Of a stretch of 64,000 nt of DNA, positions 31,901-46,900 are shown piece by piece. Origin of the DNA: Zopfochytrium polystomum (taxonomy: Eukaryota; Chytridiomycota; Chytridiomycetes; Chytridiales; Chytridiaceae); contig JAIVFJ010000041.1 of NCBI GenBank assembly GCA_025765615.1, forward strand, positions 62,001 through 126,000, given 5' to 3'. Both the position numbers and the translations under genes were made by a program. Under the pieces are notes generated by a model, which had not been told where the DNA came from, searched no databases, and worked only from the letters and a program-made list of their open reading frames with translations. Each line of letters opens with the position of its first letter. The first letter of the stretch is position 1.

Positions 31901-34900
31901 CAGTCAGGGTGCGACTTCCAGTACGATTATGGTTGCGAATGAATTGAGCAATCAGCAAAGCGCCATTGATGTAATGGTTCGTTTATGGATGTTCCACACG
32001 AAGATTAACCAACAGTTTTGTCAGACCGAAGTTTCACTTCCCACCGAAGTATTAGGGAGTAACAGCGAAGATGCTGCAAAAGCCCCACTTCTGGAGAATG
32101 CTGATAACGTTCACGTTGCCAAACCCGCTGCCCAAGAATTTGATATTGGTCAAATGTCTGACTCTTTCAGCTGCGCTGCAGGAGGCGCAGTGATTGCTAA
32201 CGACGACGACAGAAAAGCCAAGGTGGAAGTGGCGGAGGTTTCTGGATCTATTGTCCAGGTGCAGCACTTTGAAATCTCAAGATTAAACGCTCACTGTGAT
32301 GAAATACAGGAGGAAAAGGCACTTAAGCCTGTAAAAGGGCACTCAAAGAAAAAGTCTCATATTGAGATAACTTTGACAAAACAAACCACCAATCCAAAGA
32401 CTGGGGAGATGATGGACTCTGTAAGTTTCGAAAATTGGACCGACTGCTGATGACCAGGCTTTGATTCTTGCACCCAGGTTGATTTTTGCCTGTCCATACC
32501 AGGAGCAGCACTTCACGGATGGTGGAGGCGCGTCACAGCAACTGTCGTGAGCCGTTACAGTTCCTTCAACGCAATCACATTCTTAACCTGCTTGGCCGAA
32601 ATCGAGACATTCGACTCGGACACGCGGATTGTACAGGCCCTATCAATGGCGGGTGCCCCAATGTCGTGGACAGAGCTCGATGCTCTGAATCAAGAAACTT
32701 TGAATGACGGAGCTTCACTATTTGAGTTGCTTTGCTTTCTCAGGAATGCTGTGCGTCTGGTTGGCCCCGAAATCGTTATGGAGAAGGTGGTTCCACTCTT
32801 TGACTGCCAACTCGCCGGGCAGGCGGAGACTCCCAAGCCGACCACTAAAGTCAGTGACCACGGCCCGCTTGAGCCTATCAACGGTGCCAGCACACCAGAA
32901 GTAGTGACTGGAGCGCCAATCAGCGTGGTTCACACATCTAACATTCTGAAGAAAGCGAAGAAGGAATCCTCATCGGGGCTGGCGGCTAGTGTAACTGTCA
33001 CGATATCCATCAGTACTTGGAATCTGGAGCACAAGAAAATGGATATTGTGAGAATAATCTATTTCTCTCGTATTCTGATTGAATCTGACCCCGCCACAGG
33101 TTGAACATGACCTCACATTGCCCGGCTACGCGCTCTCTGGATGGTGGAGGCGTGTTTTGAACGCCATCACCATTCGATACACGAAGTTTAATGTGAAAGC
33201 CTTCCTTAAGTGCTTGGGATCTTGCACCACCGAAGACTTACCAGAGTTCAACCTTATGGAAGCATTCGAGGAGGCTGGCGCTCCATTGACGAAAGGGGAG
33301 TTTAAGCGGTGCCAACAAGCTGCGGCTGTGGGAGCCGAAGCCAATTCTCTTCTTCATTTAATGCTACTGGTTCGGAAAGTAGTACACCTTGTTGGAGTCG
33401 AAGCGACAATGGAACAGGTCATTCCGTTATTTGACTATAACACTGAAGACCATTCAGCGATGCTGGACCAATCTTCCTACCCGTCACAAGCGAAAAACAC
33501 TGCGGAGGATCGTCTTGGAAGCAGCGGTGGGCGGCCTTTGGAAACGCATCAGGTTACAGTTGGGCTGGAGCCTGGAGATGGAAGGATTAGTGGCAGTAAA
33601 ATAACCAGAATTTGGACGTCCTGTTCCAAAACCACAGCGACTACCACAACGACGTCTTCCACGACACAATCTCAGACCGCTTCGGTTTCCCCTCCTCCCC
33701 AATCTTCGACTCTCCCTTCAAACAAAAAGAGGAAGTCCAGAGTTCGGCCAAATCAAGCCCATGGCAACGCATCAATGGAAGCAATTGTAGAAAATTCCGT
33801 CGGAGGCAGTGTCGAAGCAAGCCCTTCGAATATCGAAACGGAAGGTCAAGGTACACACAGCACCATGTGCACCCAACCGCCTTCTTCATCAGGCGTCGCT
33901 TTTTCAGGAAATGCAATCCCGTTGGAATGCAGTCCCCCACAAACAACTGAGCCTGAACCAACTGATGTCGGCTTGAACGCGGCCCTGTCGTCTGAATTAT
34001 GTCCCATCGAGAAGTTACAAGGTTCTGCTGAAGATACTAATTTCGTTGCAAACCACACGGAAAATCTCTCGGCATCTGCGCCAGCTGCGAAAACTTCCGC
34101 AATTGAGGTCGTTTTGGAAACAAATGTCCATAACCACTCAAACATAGGTGCGTACAACTTTGTTTGTTTGCGTTAACTTACTCGTGTTTCAGGTCGTCCG
34201 GAAGTTCAATTGGACCATATCGACATGACGACAAAGACAATGCTCGCCAATGGTGAAAGGTTCTTGGATACTGCCACCGTGCAGCTTTCCGAGAACGATG
34301 ACGCACCACCTTGTGTGGACAACTCATCCAAAGCAGAGTGCCAGGTCAGAACACCGAAGATGCCTAAGCAGTTGCTTAATTAAACTTTCTCCAGTCTTTG
34401 GAAAACCTCTCAAGTAGCTCACAAGACCTCTCAGTTGTGGACTCAAACTGCTCCGTCATCCCACCAGAGATGGCCACAACTCCTCCGGATTCACAAGTGG
34501 CAAGCGTTATCATTAACGGTGACCAACACAAATTCGGCACCAATTCTGTCATAACAATCAGCAACGAGCAAATCAATCGCATTGACTCGGCAGTGCACGT
34601 GAAATCCGACACAAACGTTGCAATCAATGCGGCCTCGACCTCAACATCATTTATTAAAACTCCTGGAGGCAGTGTTACAAATGAGATGAATGTTTTCGTC
34701 TTCCCATCGCTAGTGATCGAAGATACTGCAGCTGCGAGCACTGTGGTACATGTTTGCAGTGGATTGACAGCCGAAAAGGATGAAGACATTTCCGCTTCAG
34801 CTAATTTGGCTGGAAGGATGGACGAGAACATGCATGTTTCCTCTTCAGACAACTGGATCGCCACAGAGCCCACAAGCTCAGACTGCGAAGTGGAAAACGA

Positions 34901-37900
34901 TGGTTTTGAGACCCTAGCTGCTTTTGCAACGAGTGAAGTGAAACAGCTTAACGACACAACGGTCGGGGTATACCTAACATTATGGGACTGCTTTGTCGGA
35001 AGCTTGTGCAGTCGATTCCCCTCATTCGAGGCTGCAAACTTTTTACCAACGCTCGCCAATCACGGAGAAATCACTCAAGCCGCCATTATTCAATCACTTC
35101 ATGAATGCGGGTCGCCAGCAACGGTGGGCGAACTCACAGAAATGGAAGAGGAGAGCGGTTTCAAAGGCGAATCAAGTCTGACGCGAGTTTTGACTTTCCT
35201 GCTCACAACTGTAACAGGCATCGAGGTGACAGACTTCCCTACAAGCGACATCAGTGCAGTTGACACAGTGCAAGCAAATGCCACAATATCTACTGCCATC
35301 GAAGCAGTCGAAGAGTCTACCTCTGGTACTGTTATAACTGAGACAAATACAGCCGACCCTATTGTTTCCACGACTTGTGCCATCGACAGTGAGCAGTTCT
35401 GTCCAGAGACAAATTCAACGTCGGATTTGGGAGGTACGAATGAAACTCTGAATTCTAAGATACTCAATTTGCCCTGCTCTCCTCTTTTTTTATTGTCACA
35501 TAATTCTCAGGAGGATGTTTGAGTTCCGTCGGAGGCACTTCACTCGCTTCAGCAATGGCTGTCGCAACTCTGTGCGAAGATCTTTCGTCCACGTCCTCTG
35601 AATTAATTGTAAAGGAGGAGGTAGTCCAAGCCGCTCTCAGCGGCACAATGGATATGGAGATTGAGGTTGTTGCCGCTGCTGGGCTCGGAACGTCGAACTC
35701 AGTTGAAGTAAAGACATCGACGCTCATTCAAACTGCGGCCAGCGCCTCGACGGTGTTTGCAAAGGCTTCAGATGATGAATACTGTAGTAGGTGTCCAGAT
35801 GGTGCTATCATACCGCAATCATCATCTTCGTCGCCCTCAAAATTAGCGGTGGAATACTCGACACACGATGTGAGCGCTCCCCATGTCGATCTGACTCACA
35901 CTGGAATTCCCTGCCAAAGCCAAACACCAAACGGTATGTCGACTGGTCAAAATGTCTTATAACACCTTTTCCCATCATGCAGCGACGATTATGAGCACTA
36001 GTGCGGCATCGATTGGATCGGTACCTTCCACAGAATGCAATCTAGTACGTTACGAGCTTGAGACGGTCAAGCAAAACCAAGAGAAGATAAGGCTCACTGC
36101 AGATTCTGGGGATGAGGTCGTTGTCGTCATTCCCGAATACGCTAGGGGAAACTGGTGGACTCTCTTATTGGATATCGTTTCGCGCCGTTTCCCCGAGTTT
36201 GACTCGGCAAGCTTCCTGTCTGCTGTCGGTGAGCGCACGGAGATAACGATAACGATAATTGTTGAGATCCTCAACCACTGTGGTGCAAATATCACCGATG
36301 TGGAAATTGGACGTATTGAGGAGGAATGCGGCTTCAAGGAAGAGGTGAATCTCGTGAAACTGTTAACATTCGTCAAGACCATCGTTCAGCTGGTTGGCGT
36401 GAGCGCTTTTCAGACGAGTGTTCTCTCAAAGCTCGCCACCATGCACGCGGCGACGACAGTTGCTTCGGACCAATTTGATGAACTGGAGGTCCTTGTACGG
36501 AATGAGATCAAGTCGACAGTTCGGGGTGAAAAGGTTGACGGGAAAACTTGCGCATCCGAGCTTCAATTCATTTCAAATCCGTCCCTGTGTGACAAGCTAA
36601 ATTCCAACGACGCATTATCATCGTCGGTAGTCAATCCGGGGACCATGGACGCTTTTGGTCAGGAAATTCAAACAATTGCTGAATTAGAGTCACCTGAATG
36701 TGAGTTAAGCTGACTTCGTATTCCGCTCATGTGCTCTTCTATGCGTGCTGTAGGTCTCCCCTCACCTGTTCTCGCTTCCAATTTGCAACCCAGCGAGTCA
36801 GTTATAATATGCCAGAATTGTTTGACTTTGGATGGTGAAAGTGAGCTTGTGGAAGCGTTGTTGGATACAAAGGAAGATGAGGAGACCCTCCTCGTTGGAG
36901 AGATAGGCCCGAGTGATGGAGCAGGTACGGTGGAGTGTGGCAACGTATCTATCACCGCAGAAACCCCGTGTGGCGAATCTGAGTTGGCTGTAATTCCAGT
37001 TGTCGGAACGTACACCAGCCACGCTACTCCTTCGTCTGAAAGCAGTGCCGCCGAAGAAGCCAATACATACGGGCAGCTGAACTTCGAGCATAAATTGCCG
37101 CTTCAGATAGCTGAAAGCGGAGAAGTCAATCTGGAAATCCTTAAACTTCAAAAGCGCTTAACAATCGTCATTGAAACCATCACTTGTCGTTTCTCAACTT
37201 TTGACACCATCGCATTCTTCCGTGCGCTAAGCGAACTTGAGTCTGTGAATGAGACGACAATCTCTCATACGCTCCAATGTTTCGGTGTCTCGCTGACATT
37301 CGAGGAGCTTGAAGAAAGCAGCTGTCAAGACAAGTTCGACTTAGTACACCTTTTTTCCATTGTGAAAGAGAAAGTTCAAACCGTTGGAGAAAAGCTTTTT
37401 CTGGAGACTTACCTTGCAGTCGATAACACTCCGGTCGCCACAATGACACAGGAAGATGATTTTAAGGATTTTGATTTGAGCAACACTGTCAAAACTGAGG
37501 ACTGTTCATTGGCGTCCGTGACGTCGACAACGAACGTTTCAGAAATTGGTTCAGTGGCTTCAAGCGGTGAGAAGCTTGCTGGTTTTGGACCCCTTCCAAC
37601 TGTCCGAGTTTCCGCTACTTTTGTTTTCACAGAAGCCCCTCCGCCCACCCTTGATTGTAATGTCCAGAAGCTTGCATATTCCTCCTCTGCGGTAGAAACT
37701 GAAACCCACATCCTGAAGCTGAGCGGACAAAATATTCCCTGTTCTGGACCTTTCTCTTCTGCACCAATCCTGGAGTCCACTTTGACGAAGACCGAGATGA
37801 CTATTAAAGAGGAGAGCGACACCCTCACGGCTGTCGTCGAATCCTCCCCACAAATGACCGAAGCAGATTCGAAGGTTGTTTTCAATGGAGAAGACGAGCC

Positions 37901-40900
37901 CATTCATGAGGAGTTTAAAGCTACAGACGAGCATTCGACTGGTTCATCTGAATCTCTGGACTCAAATCCTCCCTCTTTCAGTTCTATTCAAGGAGGTGTT
38001 GTTGATTTTGGAGATCACGTAAATGGTGAGCGAAACATGAACGATTCTACAGTCATTAACACCTTTATCATTGATTCAGTTTGCAATGGAGAAGTACCAC
38101 ACAGTATGAACACAACGGCATCCACCGTATGCGATAACAGTCTCAAGGCAGAATTACCTCCCACAGCATTGCTCCAGTCTGCAGGCGTAGAGGAAGACAT
38201 ATTACTCTCAGCCAACGGGATGCAGATCGAAAATTTCCACCAGGAACAAGGAGAATGGTGGGCTCTACTTAAGAAGTCCCTGATGAAAAGATTGCCCGCG
38301 TTCGATGAGACCGCTTTTCTGAATGAGCTGGTCCGACGGGATGAAGTCTCTAAGCTCTCAATAACAGAAATTTTGACCGAGTCGGGAATGTCGATTACTT
38401 CTGACGAACTTGACGAAATCGAGCTTGAGTGTTGCAATGATGGATCAAAACTATCGCAGCGCCTGACCATTGTCAAAACCACTGTCAATGTTATGGGAGT
38501 GAAAAAGGTTTTGTGCCCGATCACAACCGCAGCGAGACGACCAACAATGACATATCTCGCAACTCCCACATCGAGTCTATCTACAACACAAGAACTTTTT
38601 TCGAACGACGAGATTGCTGAAATAGCCATCCCTTGTAGAGCATCGGCTGAATCCAGCGAGAACCTGTCAATTCCAGAAATGGCCGAGACTCTCCAAGCCG
38701 ACAATAATAATATCAGTACTGTAAGCTGCTCGCAGCTAGGAGCTTCTACAGCTCTCGAAGTTCCGCATGTCGGATTATGTTCAATGACTGGCGAGAGTGT
38801 CGAAGAAACTTCCTGTGTTTCTGGCACGTCTAGTGTTGGGGCAATGTGTCCCGAAAGCGCTCCGTCCACCGCAGGACAAAGTCACTCGACAAAGAAGACC
38901 AGAATAGATGCTGCAGTTGAAACTGTTGACCATGGCGCAGCGATTGTGGAAACATGCCCGTTTTTGTGGCTCACTGTGCAAGAGATGGAGCAATACACCA
39001 TTATGGCCACGTCGGACGAGCGAGAATGGCCTTTCGACATGGACTACTCACTCACTCCACCGATAATAATGGACGACACATGCGCAACAGAATATGTTGC
39101 CATCAACACTGCAAGTGTAGAGGGGTCACCTTTTCCTTGGCTCTCAATGCACGAGATGGAGTACTGGACTATCGTTTCCATGGAGGACGAGCACGAATGG
39201 CCCTTTGAAATGGCCTACTCGTTCATGCCACAAACAAGAAAAATCGGTACAGAGCGAACAAAAACAGAAATGGCTGTCATGAGCACAGCGATTGGATGCG
39301 TAGACGCAAACGCTTTAGCATTTGCGTGGGTCTCGGTGCACGAGATGGAATACCTAACAAACCGGACCTCGGCAGAAGAGCGCGAATGGCCCTTCGAATT
39401 GGCCTACTCCATCACTGTTCCAACAAGAATGGACGCTACGGAAGAAATAAAATCAGAAACTGCCTGCATCAGTACAGTGATTACATGCTCTTCACCACTC
39501 CTCTGGCTCTCTGTCCACGAGATTGATCAGTTACCCACTCTGGCCTTGTTGTTGAACGAACGCGAGTGGCCCTTCGAAATGGCTTACTCGCTCACATCAA
39601 CGACGAAGCAGGAAATGGAAGTTGTCGCAGGAGCAGGAATTATTGAAGCGCCCATCCAAGAGGAAACTGTTACATGCTCTGGAACACAGTCCAAAATCAC
39701 TTCGTTGGGGACGAAAGTGAAAGTTGTTGGCGCTTTTCGCCAAGTGGCAGCGACCACTAATCGTCACGACAATAACAATTTCGGATCCACGCAACTTCTT
39801 CAACATGACTTAGCTAGTGTCGTTCAAGAACACACGTCCATGCCGATTTCATCATGCCAAATCAATGAATTTGAGGTGTTAGAAATTTCGCGAATACCAG
39901 GGCTGTCGGATGGAACAGTGCCGGTCATTGACTCAGACACGCCTGGATCAGACGGGGTCGTCGATTTGGGAGCAACACTGGCAGTTAAACTCACCGACGG
40001 AGCTGAAACGAGTGGCGACCTCCCCATGATCGATTTTGTGGACAATATTTTGGGGCACGCACTACAATGCTTTGGTAGGACTCTTGTTTTCCGATCGTCC
40101 ACACGAGACATAACTTACTGCTTTATCCTGACTAGCCAATTCCGAGCTTGAGTATCCATCGAAGATTGCTGCCGGGGAGTGTGTCGAGGTTGGCAAAATC
40201 ACGCTACCGGATAAAGCAAGAACATGGTGGCTTCGGTTTGTGGAAACCATCACGCAAAAATACTCTTGCCAGTGCTCGTCCGAATTTCTCACCGCAATAA
40301 GCCAGCAAGAGGATATTACAGTGAGCTCCATCGTGGAAGCCTTAAATCAGAGCGGTGCAACTGTCACGAATGCGGACATTTCTACTATTCAAACAGAGTC
40401 TGGCTGCACTGACTCATCGCTTGTTGAACATCTCACATATGTGAAGACCACGGTCTCGATCGTCGGGGTAGCGGCCTTCTTGACCAACATTGCTTCAAGC
40501 TCAGAGACAATCACCACCATGACCACCACCGCTGACACATCTTCCGCTGCCCCTACGTTCACTGAGGTTGCCGCTGGTGACATGAACGAAACCACGGCGG
40601 TAGAAGAAATTACTACAACCACTATGGAACCTTGCAAGCCAGCAGTTGAGTCTGAGCAAATTGTTGAGACCAGAGTCATCACTGAGGAAGCCGCCACGAT
40701 TGGTAAGAAGAAATTGGAATTTGTCCTGGTTTGCAGCACTAAATTCAATTTCTATGACCCTTCGTCTGAATTTGTCGGCTCAGTTGTTTTCTCTAATGTT
40801 GGCACGACTGGAACCGAAACTGTGGTTGCTGGCGGTGCAGCTCCCACTCTTGAGGAGCTAACTCCTTCAGCAACTGAGACGGATGAAGCAGTTGCGGAGA

Positions 40901-43900
40901 ATGGAGACTTGGCGCTCTGCGGAGTCTCCGCACCAGCAACCACTGAAGAAACTGAATCTGTCGCCGCCATCACTGAAACAGCCGTCACCGCCACTGTTGT
41001 TGGGCAAGCGCAAATTCATGAGTCCATTATCGCCCCACAGACTCTTACCCAGGAGCAAATGATATTTATTGAGCTGAAAGAAACCCCCATTACTGCTGCA
41101 AGCACTGGTAAGGATGTTTCCCTCCTAATTCTCCGGTGCACTTTTCAATACCACCTCCTCACACCATCTTCTTTTCACATCAAACATAAACAGAAGAAAC
41201 AGATATCTCAGGAATCACAGGCATATTCACCACCGCTGCTAGTCAACAACAGCACGTCAGAGTCCTCTGACGGTGTGGCTCCCAAAATTACTGCAGACAA
41301 CCCGGATCTCCCAGGCCCACTGACCTTGACGCCGACAAACAATACTGAGGAGATCAATATTGTGGTACCAGAGTATGCCAAGGGAAACTGGTGGACTCTC
41401 CTGCTTCAAGCCATCACCTGTCGGTTCTCCAGCTTTAACTCATTGGCGTTTCTTGAGGCCATCAGCAAGCATGAGGAAATCACAGAGACAACTATTGTGG
41501 AAACGCTCAACCAGTGTGGCGTGGTGGTCACCGAGGAGGAGCTTGTCACCATCCAGGACGAGTGTGGCTCCAAGGGCAAGGCAAGCCTTGTACAGCTGCT
41601 TACCTTTGTCGTGACCACTGTCAAGATTGTTGGTGTGACAACCTTCCTGACCACTGTGATTTCCACCCTGGAGACCAGCACCACTGACAGCTTTGTCATA
41701 ACCACCATTGACACCAGCTTTAACGAGACAGATGCAGCGGCAGTAATTGCTGAACCTGAGGGCGCTCCAGAACCAAGTTAGTATTTCTGAAACAGTGGGG
41801 GAGAACAGACCTGACATCCTTTCCAGCATATGAAACCAAGAAGCCCACAACAATCATTACTTGGACAGAGGAAACCTCAGCTTTCCCCAGCGCTGGAGAG
41901 CCTGTATTTGTTGAGCTGAAGGAAACAACAGCAGATGTGAATGCCACCTCTGCCAGGGCCGAGCCTTGCAAGCCTACTGCAGAGACTCTTGACCAAGTGG
42001 AGCCTTGCAGTTCTTGTGCAGAGACAGCTGAGCAAGCCGTAGAGACAGATGTTATTGGTAAGAGAGCACACTTTACATTATCCATTGTTTTTCATGTGTT
42101 TATTCCACTGCTGCCTTTTCCTTATCGCTCGTCTCAAACAACACCATTTACTCTCCGTTTCGCTTTCACCTTCCCACCTACCACTCTGTCTTATCCATTT
42201 CTATTGTCAGCAGATTCCACGGAGATTGCATCAGAGAGCTCGTTATACATGCCCGCTCAAATTGGTAAGAATGTTGCTCCTTTTTTTCTGAAAAGGGGAT
42301 ACGCGCCATGGCTTCTTCCTTTTCTGTTTTGGCAGCTCAACACAGCAGACTTCTGACCCTATTTGCGTAATGATTTGCCATCCCCCCAAACGTTTCGTTC
42401 TCTTCACAAAAAACAGTTGATGTTGGCACTACTTTGGTCTCAGAAACAACCATTGGCATCACTGTTACTGAAAGTGAGCCTTCAGTTCCTTCCTCTGATT
42501 ACAGCCCAGCTCCTCACACCACTGGTGTCGGCAAGACTGTCAACTCTGGTGGATCAGCTCAGCAGACCTTGATACTTGAGAACAGCACCGAAGTTGTAGT
42601 ACCAGAGTATGCCAAAGGCAACTGGTGGACTCTTCTGCTTCAAGCCATCACCCGTCGGTTCCTCTGGCTTTGACTCGTCCATGTTCCTTGAGGCCATCAG
42701 CAAGCACGAGAAAATCACAGAGACAACCATTGTGGAAACGCTCAACCAGTGCTGTGCAGCAGTCTCCAATGAGGAGCTTGTCACTATCCAGGACGAGTGC
42801 GGCTTCAAGGGAGAGCCAAACCTTGTCAACCTGCTCACCTTTGTCAAGACCAGTGTGAAGATTGTTGGTGTGGAGACCTTCCTGACCTCTGTTGTCTCAA
42901 TCTTGGAAACAAGCACAGTCACAACCACAACCACCATCACCACGGTCACCAGCACCGATGTGGCCACTACTCACACCTCTGGCGAGATTACACCAGACTG
43001 GGAGTTAGAAGGTGTGACTGTAAAAATTGGCGAGTCTTGTGAGACTGCTGCAGAGACTGTTGAGCAATTTGCGGAGACCATGGTCGTTGCTGAGGACGCC
43101 ATCACCACTGGTAAGATAAGCCACTTGCTCTTTGTTTTTATCTCCCTCCTCTATTTTTCGGTGTCCAGATTCCTGGAAAACATCCTTGTGCTGTCCTAAC
43201 ATTCTTTTCTCCATTTCCTCTCTTCCAATCATAACCCACCACACTGCCAACTATTCTGTTTCCGGCAGATGGCACCAAGCAGCCTGGAGAGAGCTGGTTC
43301 TCCAAGGCCACTCACGTTATTGCGGATGGCGCATCTGCTGCTGGTGATGCTGTTCTCCATGCAGGCAAGATTGCCAGCTGCTCTGCTGTTTCTGGTGTGA
43401 CAAGTGCTGGCTCCCTGATTTCTGACGGAGCCTCTGTGGCAGGCTCTGCCCTCAAGTACACTGCTGGGGCTGTTGCAACTGCAGCAGTTGTTGGTGCTGT
43501 TGCTGTTGGCACTGCAGCTGTTGTAGGTGGAGAGCTTGCAGACTCTGCAGCCAAGACGGATGGAACTGCAGTTGTTGAGGGAGGAGAGGTGGCCCTCTCT
43601 TCCACAGTCTCTGCAGTCAAGACCACAGCAGGAGTCGCTGTGGATGCAGCAGGCGCTGCTGGATCTGCCATCACCTACGTTGCTGACGCCACTGGTTCTG
43701 CGGTTGTGTCTGGCGCAGCTGCTGTGGCTGGCCTGGTTGCTGGTTCAAGCGAGTTGGCTGAGTCTGTCACCAAAACAGTCACCACAGAAACAATCACCAC
43801 CACCACCACCATTGTTGAGCAGGACCAGGTTCAGGGACCCACTGTTGCTGTGGCCGCAGAGGAGGTTGCCAAGGACGAGATTATCGCTGTTGAGCTCAAG

Positions 43901-46900
43901 GAAACACCTGCTGCTCCTGCTGGCGCCACTGGTGAGGCCAGCTTTTATTTTTATTTTTATTTTTATTTTTATTTTTTGTTCCCCCCCCCCCCCCCCATTT
44001 TTTCTCTCTTTTTCTTGTGAAATTGGTGGGGATGGCTATCGTGTGCTCTCTTCCCGTTTTCTTGGGGTTTCCCTTTTTGTCCGACTCAATTACCACCAAC
44101 CTTCACCCACCCTGGTGCCCGACTGACCCAACTGGCAAAAACTTTTCTTCATTTTTAACAAAATCCAGACCAAGTTGACACTGCTGTGGTCTCGAGCACA
44201 ACCACCACGACCACCACCACCACCACTGTCACTGACACCAGCGTGACTGAGCCTTCAGTCAGTGTCTCTGCGCTCATACCAGCTCCCTATGTCACTGAGG
44301 ACGGCAAGACTGTCAACCCTGACGGCCCAGCCCAACTGACTTTGACGCTCAAGAACAGCACTGAGGAGGTCAATGTCGTGGTGCCTGAGCACGCCAAGGG
44401 CAACTGGTGGACTCTTCTGCTTCAAGCCATCACCCGTCGGTTCTCTGGCTTTGACTCGTCAGCGTTCCTTGAGGCCATCAGCAAGCATGAGGAAATCACA
44501 GAGACAACCATTGTGGAAACGCTCAACCAGTGCAGGCGCGACAGTCACCAAGGAGGAGCTTGTCACCATCCAGGACGAGTGCGGCTGCAAGGGCGAGGCG
44601 AGCCTCGTGAACCTGCTCACCTTTGTCAAGAGAATCATCAAGATTGTCGGCGTGACGACCTTCCTGACCACTGTTGTTTCCACCCTGGAGACCAGCACCA
44701 GCACTGTCACCACGTACCACAACCACCAGCACCGAGGAGACCACTGGCACAGCCGCCCCCACCTCTGGCGAGGAGGTTGTGTTTGTCGACCTGAAGGAAA
44801 CTGCAGTTGTCGTAGAGGATGTGACTGCCACCACTACCACTGGCAGCGCCGAGACTTGCGAGCCAGCTGCTGTTGTGGCAGAGACTGTTGAGCAAGTTGT
44901 CGAGACAACTGTCGTCACTGAGGAGACCACTGTCATTGGTAAGAGAGCACAATTTCTCTCTCTCCCTGAGTCTAACCCACCCTGCACACCCACCACTTAC
45001 TGTTTTTCCTCCTCTTCTCTTTTCACCAGATGCCGCCGCCACAGCCACCACCGCCAAGAAGCCTGCCGAGAGCTGGTTCTCCAAGGCCACTCGCATTGTC
45101 AAGGATGGCGCTGTTGCTGCTGGCGGTGCTGTCCTCCACGCTGGCGAGGTTGCCGGCTCTGCTGTTGCGTACGGAGCGCAGGCTGCTGGTTCCACTGTCG
45201 TCGAAGGCATCACTGTGGTTGGCTCTGCCGTCAAGTCTGGTGCCGAGGCTGCCGGCTCTGCTGCCGTTTCTGGTGCGACAAGTGCTGGCTCCCTGATTTC
45301 TGACGGAGCCTCTGCGGCAGGCTCTGCCCTCAAGTACACTGCTGGGGCTGTTGGAACTGCAGCAGTTGTTGGTGCTGTTGCTGTTGGCGCTGCAGCTGTC
45401 GGAGCTGGAGAGCTTGCAGGCTCTGCAGCCAAGACGGTTGGAACCGCAGTTGTTGAGGGAGGAGAGGTGGCCCTCTCTTCCACAGTCTCTGCAGCCAAGA
45501 GCACTGTAGCAGTTGCAGTGGATGCTGTGAGTACTGCAGGAAGCACAGTTGGGTCTATTGCTGGCGCAGTATGCTCGGCAGTTGTGTTGGATACCATTGC
45601 TGCTGGATTGACTGCTGAGTCGGTACTGGCCTCCGCTGTGACGATCAAAAGTGCTCGGTCAACTATCTTTTCTGGGCCAGTGGACGTGACTGCTGACACA
45701 GCCACCACTACCATGGATACGCAAGGCCAGATGGAGGAGTTGTCGAATGTTACTGCCGTTGCAGTGGTCGTAAAGGAGGATGTTGTTGCTTTTGAGCTCA
45801 AAGATTCTTCGCTTGCTCCGTCTTGTGCTGCTGGTAAGGTTTTTGGGGGCAGGGGAAGGAGCGAGGCTTCTCGATGGTTCACTGCCGTTGTTGCTGTTCA
45901 TTTCCCGAACATCCTGTGCTCATTCCCATTTTCCATTCTGCCCTTTCCTCTTTTCTTACGCCTAACCACGGACCAAAACAGATATAACAGACACCACCGC
46001 CACCACCAGCACCACCACAAGCACTTTTGCTGACAGCGTGGCGGCGCCTTCAGTTAGTGTCTCCAGTTTCATCCCCGCACCTTGCATCCCTGAGGATGGC
46101 AAGCCTGTCGAACTAGATGGCCCGGCCCAGCAGACGATGATACTGAAAAACGATGCTGAAGAAGTCACCGTTCTGGTGCCAGAGTACGCCAAGGGCAACT
46201 GGTGGACTCTTTTGGTCCAGACAATCACACGTCGGTGCTCCAACTTTGAACCTGAGCGTTTCCTTTTGGCCATTACCAAGCAGGAGGACATCACCGAGAC
46301 CACAATCTTGGAATCCCTCGGTCAGTGCGGAGTAGCAGTCACCAAGGACGAGCTTGTCAGCATTCAGGAAGAGTGCAACTGCAATGGAGAGGCGAGGCTA
46401 GTTAACCTCCTCACCTTTGTCAAGATTACGGTCAAGGTTGTTGGAGTTACCACCTTCCAGACTGCTGTTGTTTCCATTTTGGAGACCTGTACCGCGGCCG
46501 CCACTTCCGTCGATGAGGCGAAATCCCCTCTTTCCACGTCTGATGGGATTGTTTTCGTTGACCGGAAGGACGTTGCAGCTGTCGAAACCCAGACCAGTCA
46601 CTACTGACAGCACTGATACTTGTGGCATTGCAGTTCAGCCTTCACAAAGAGAAAATACCACCATCGATTTTATGCAATCGTGGGCACTGCTGAAGGATTC
46701 TATTACTCGTCGCTTCCCCGAATTTGATTCTGAGGCGTTTGTTATCGGTGTATCGGAGCAAGAAGCCGTATCAGAATCGAGCATCATGGCATCCTTGAGC
46801 TCCTGTGGCGCCGCCGTGTCAGCAGAGGAGCTCGCCATTATTGCAAAGGAGTGCGGTTGTGAGATTGGTCCATGTTTCGTTTCACTCATGACCTTCGTCA

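Noticed and set aside
43940..44020. Tyr/Phe-rich tail of the ORF ending at 44020
   Set aside because: It is the translation of the intronic TTTTTA and poly-C tract after the donor at 43932.
42661..46590. Programmed ribosomal frameshifting in the giant gene
   Set aside because: Sites differ in sequence and position, lack a common slippery heptamer, and intact sister repeats show the simple one-base difference. The same breaks occur in unrelated genes.
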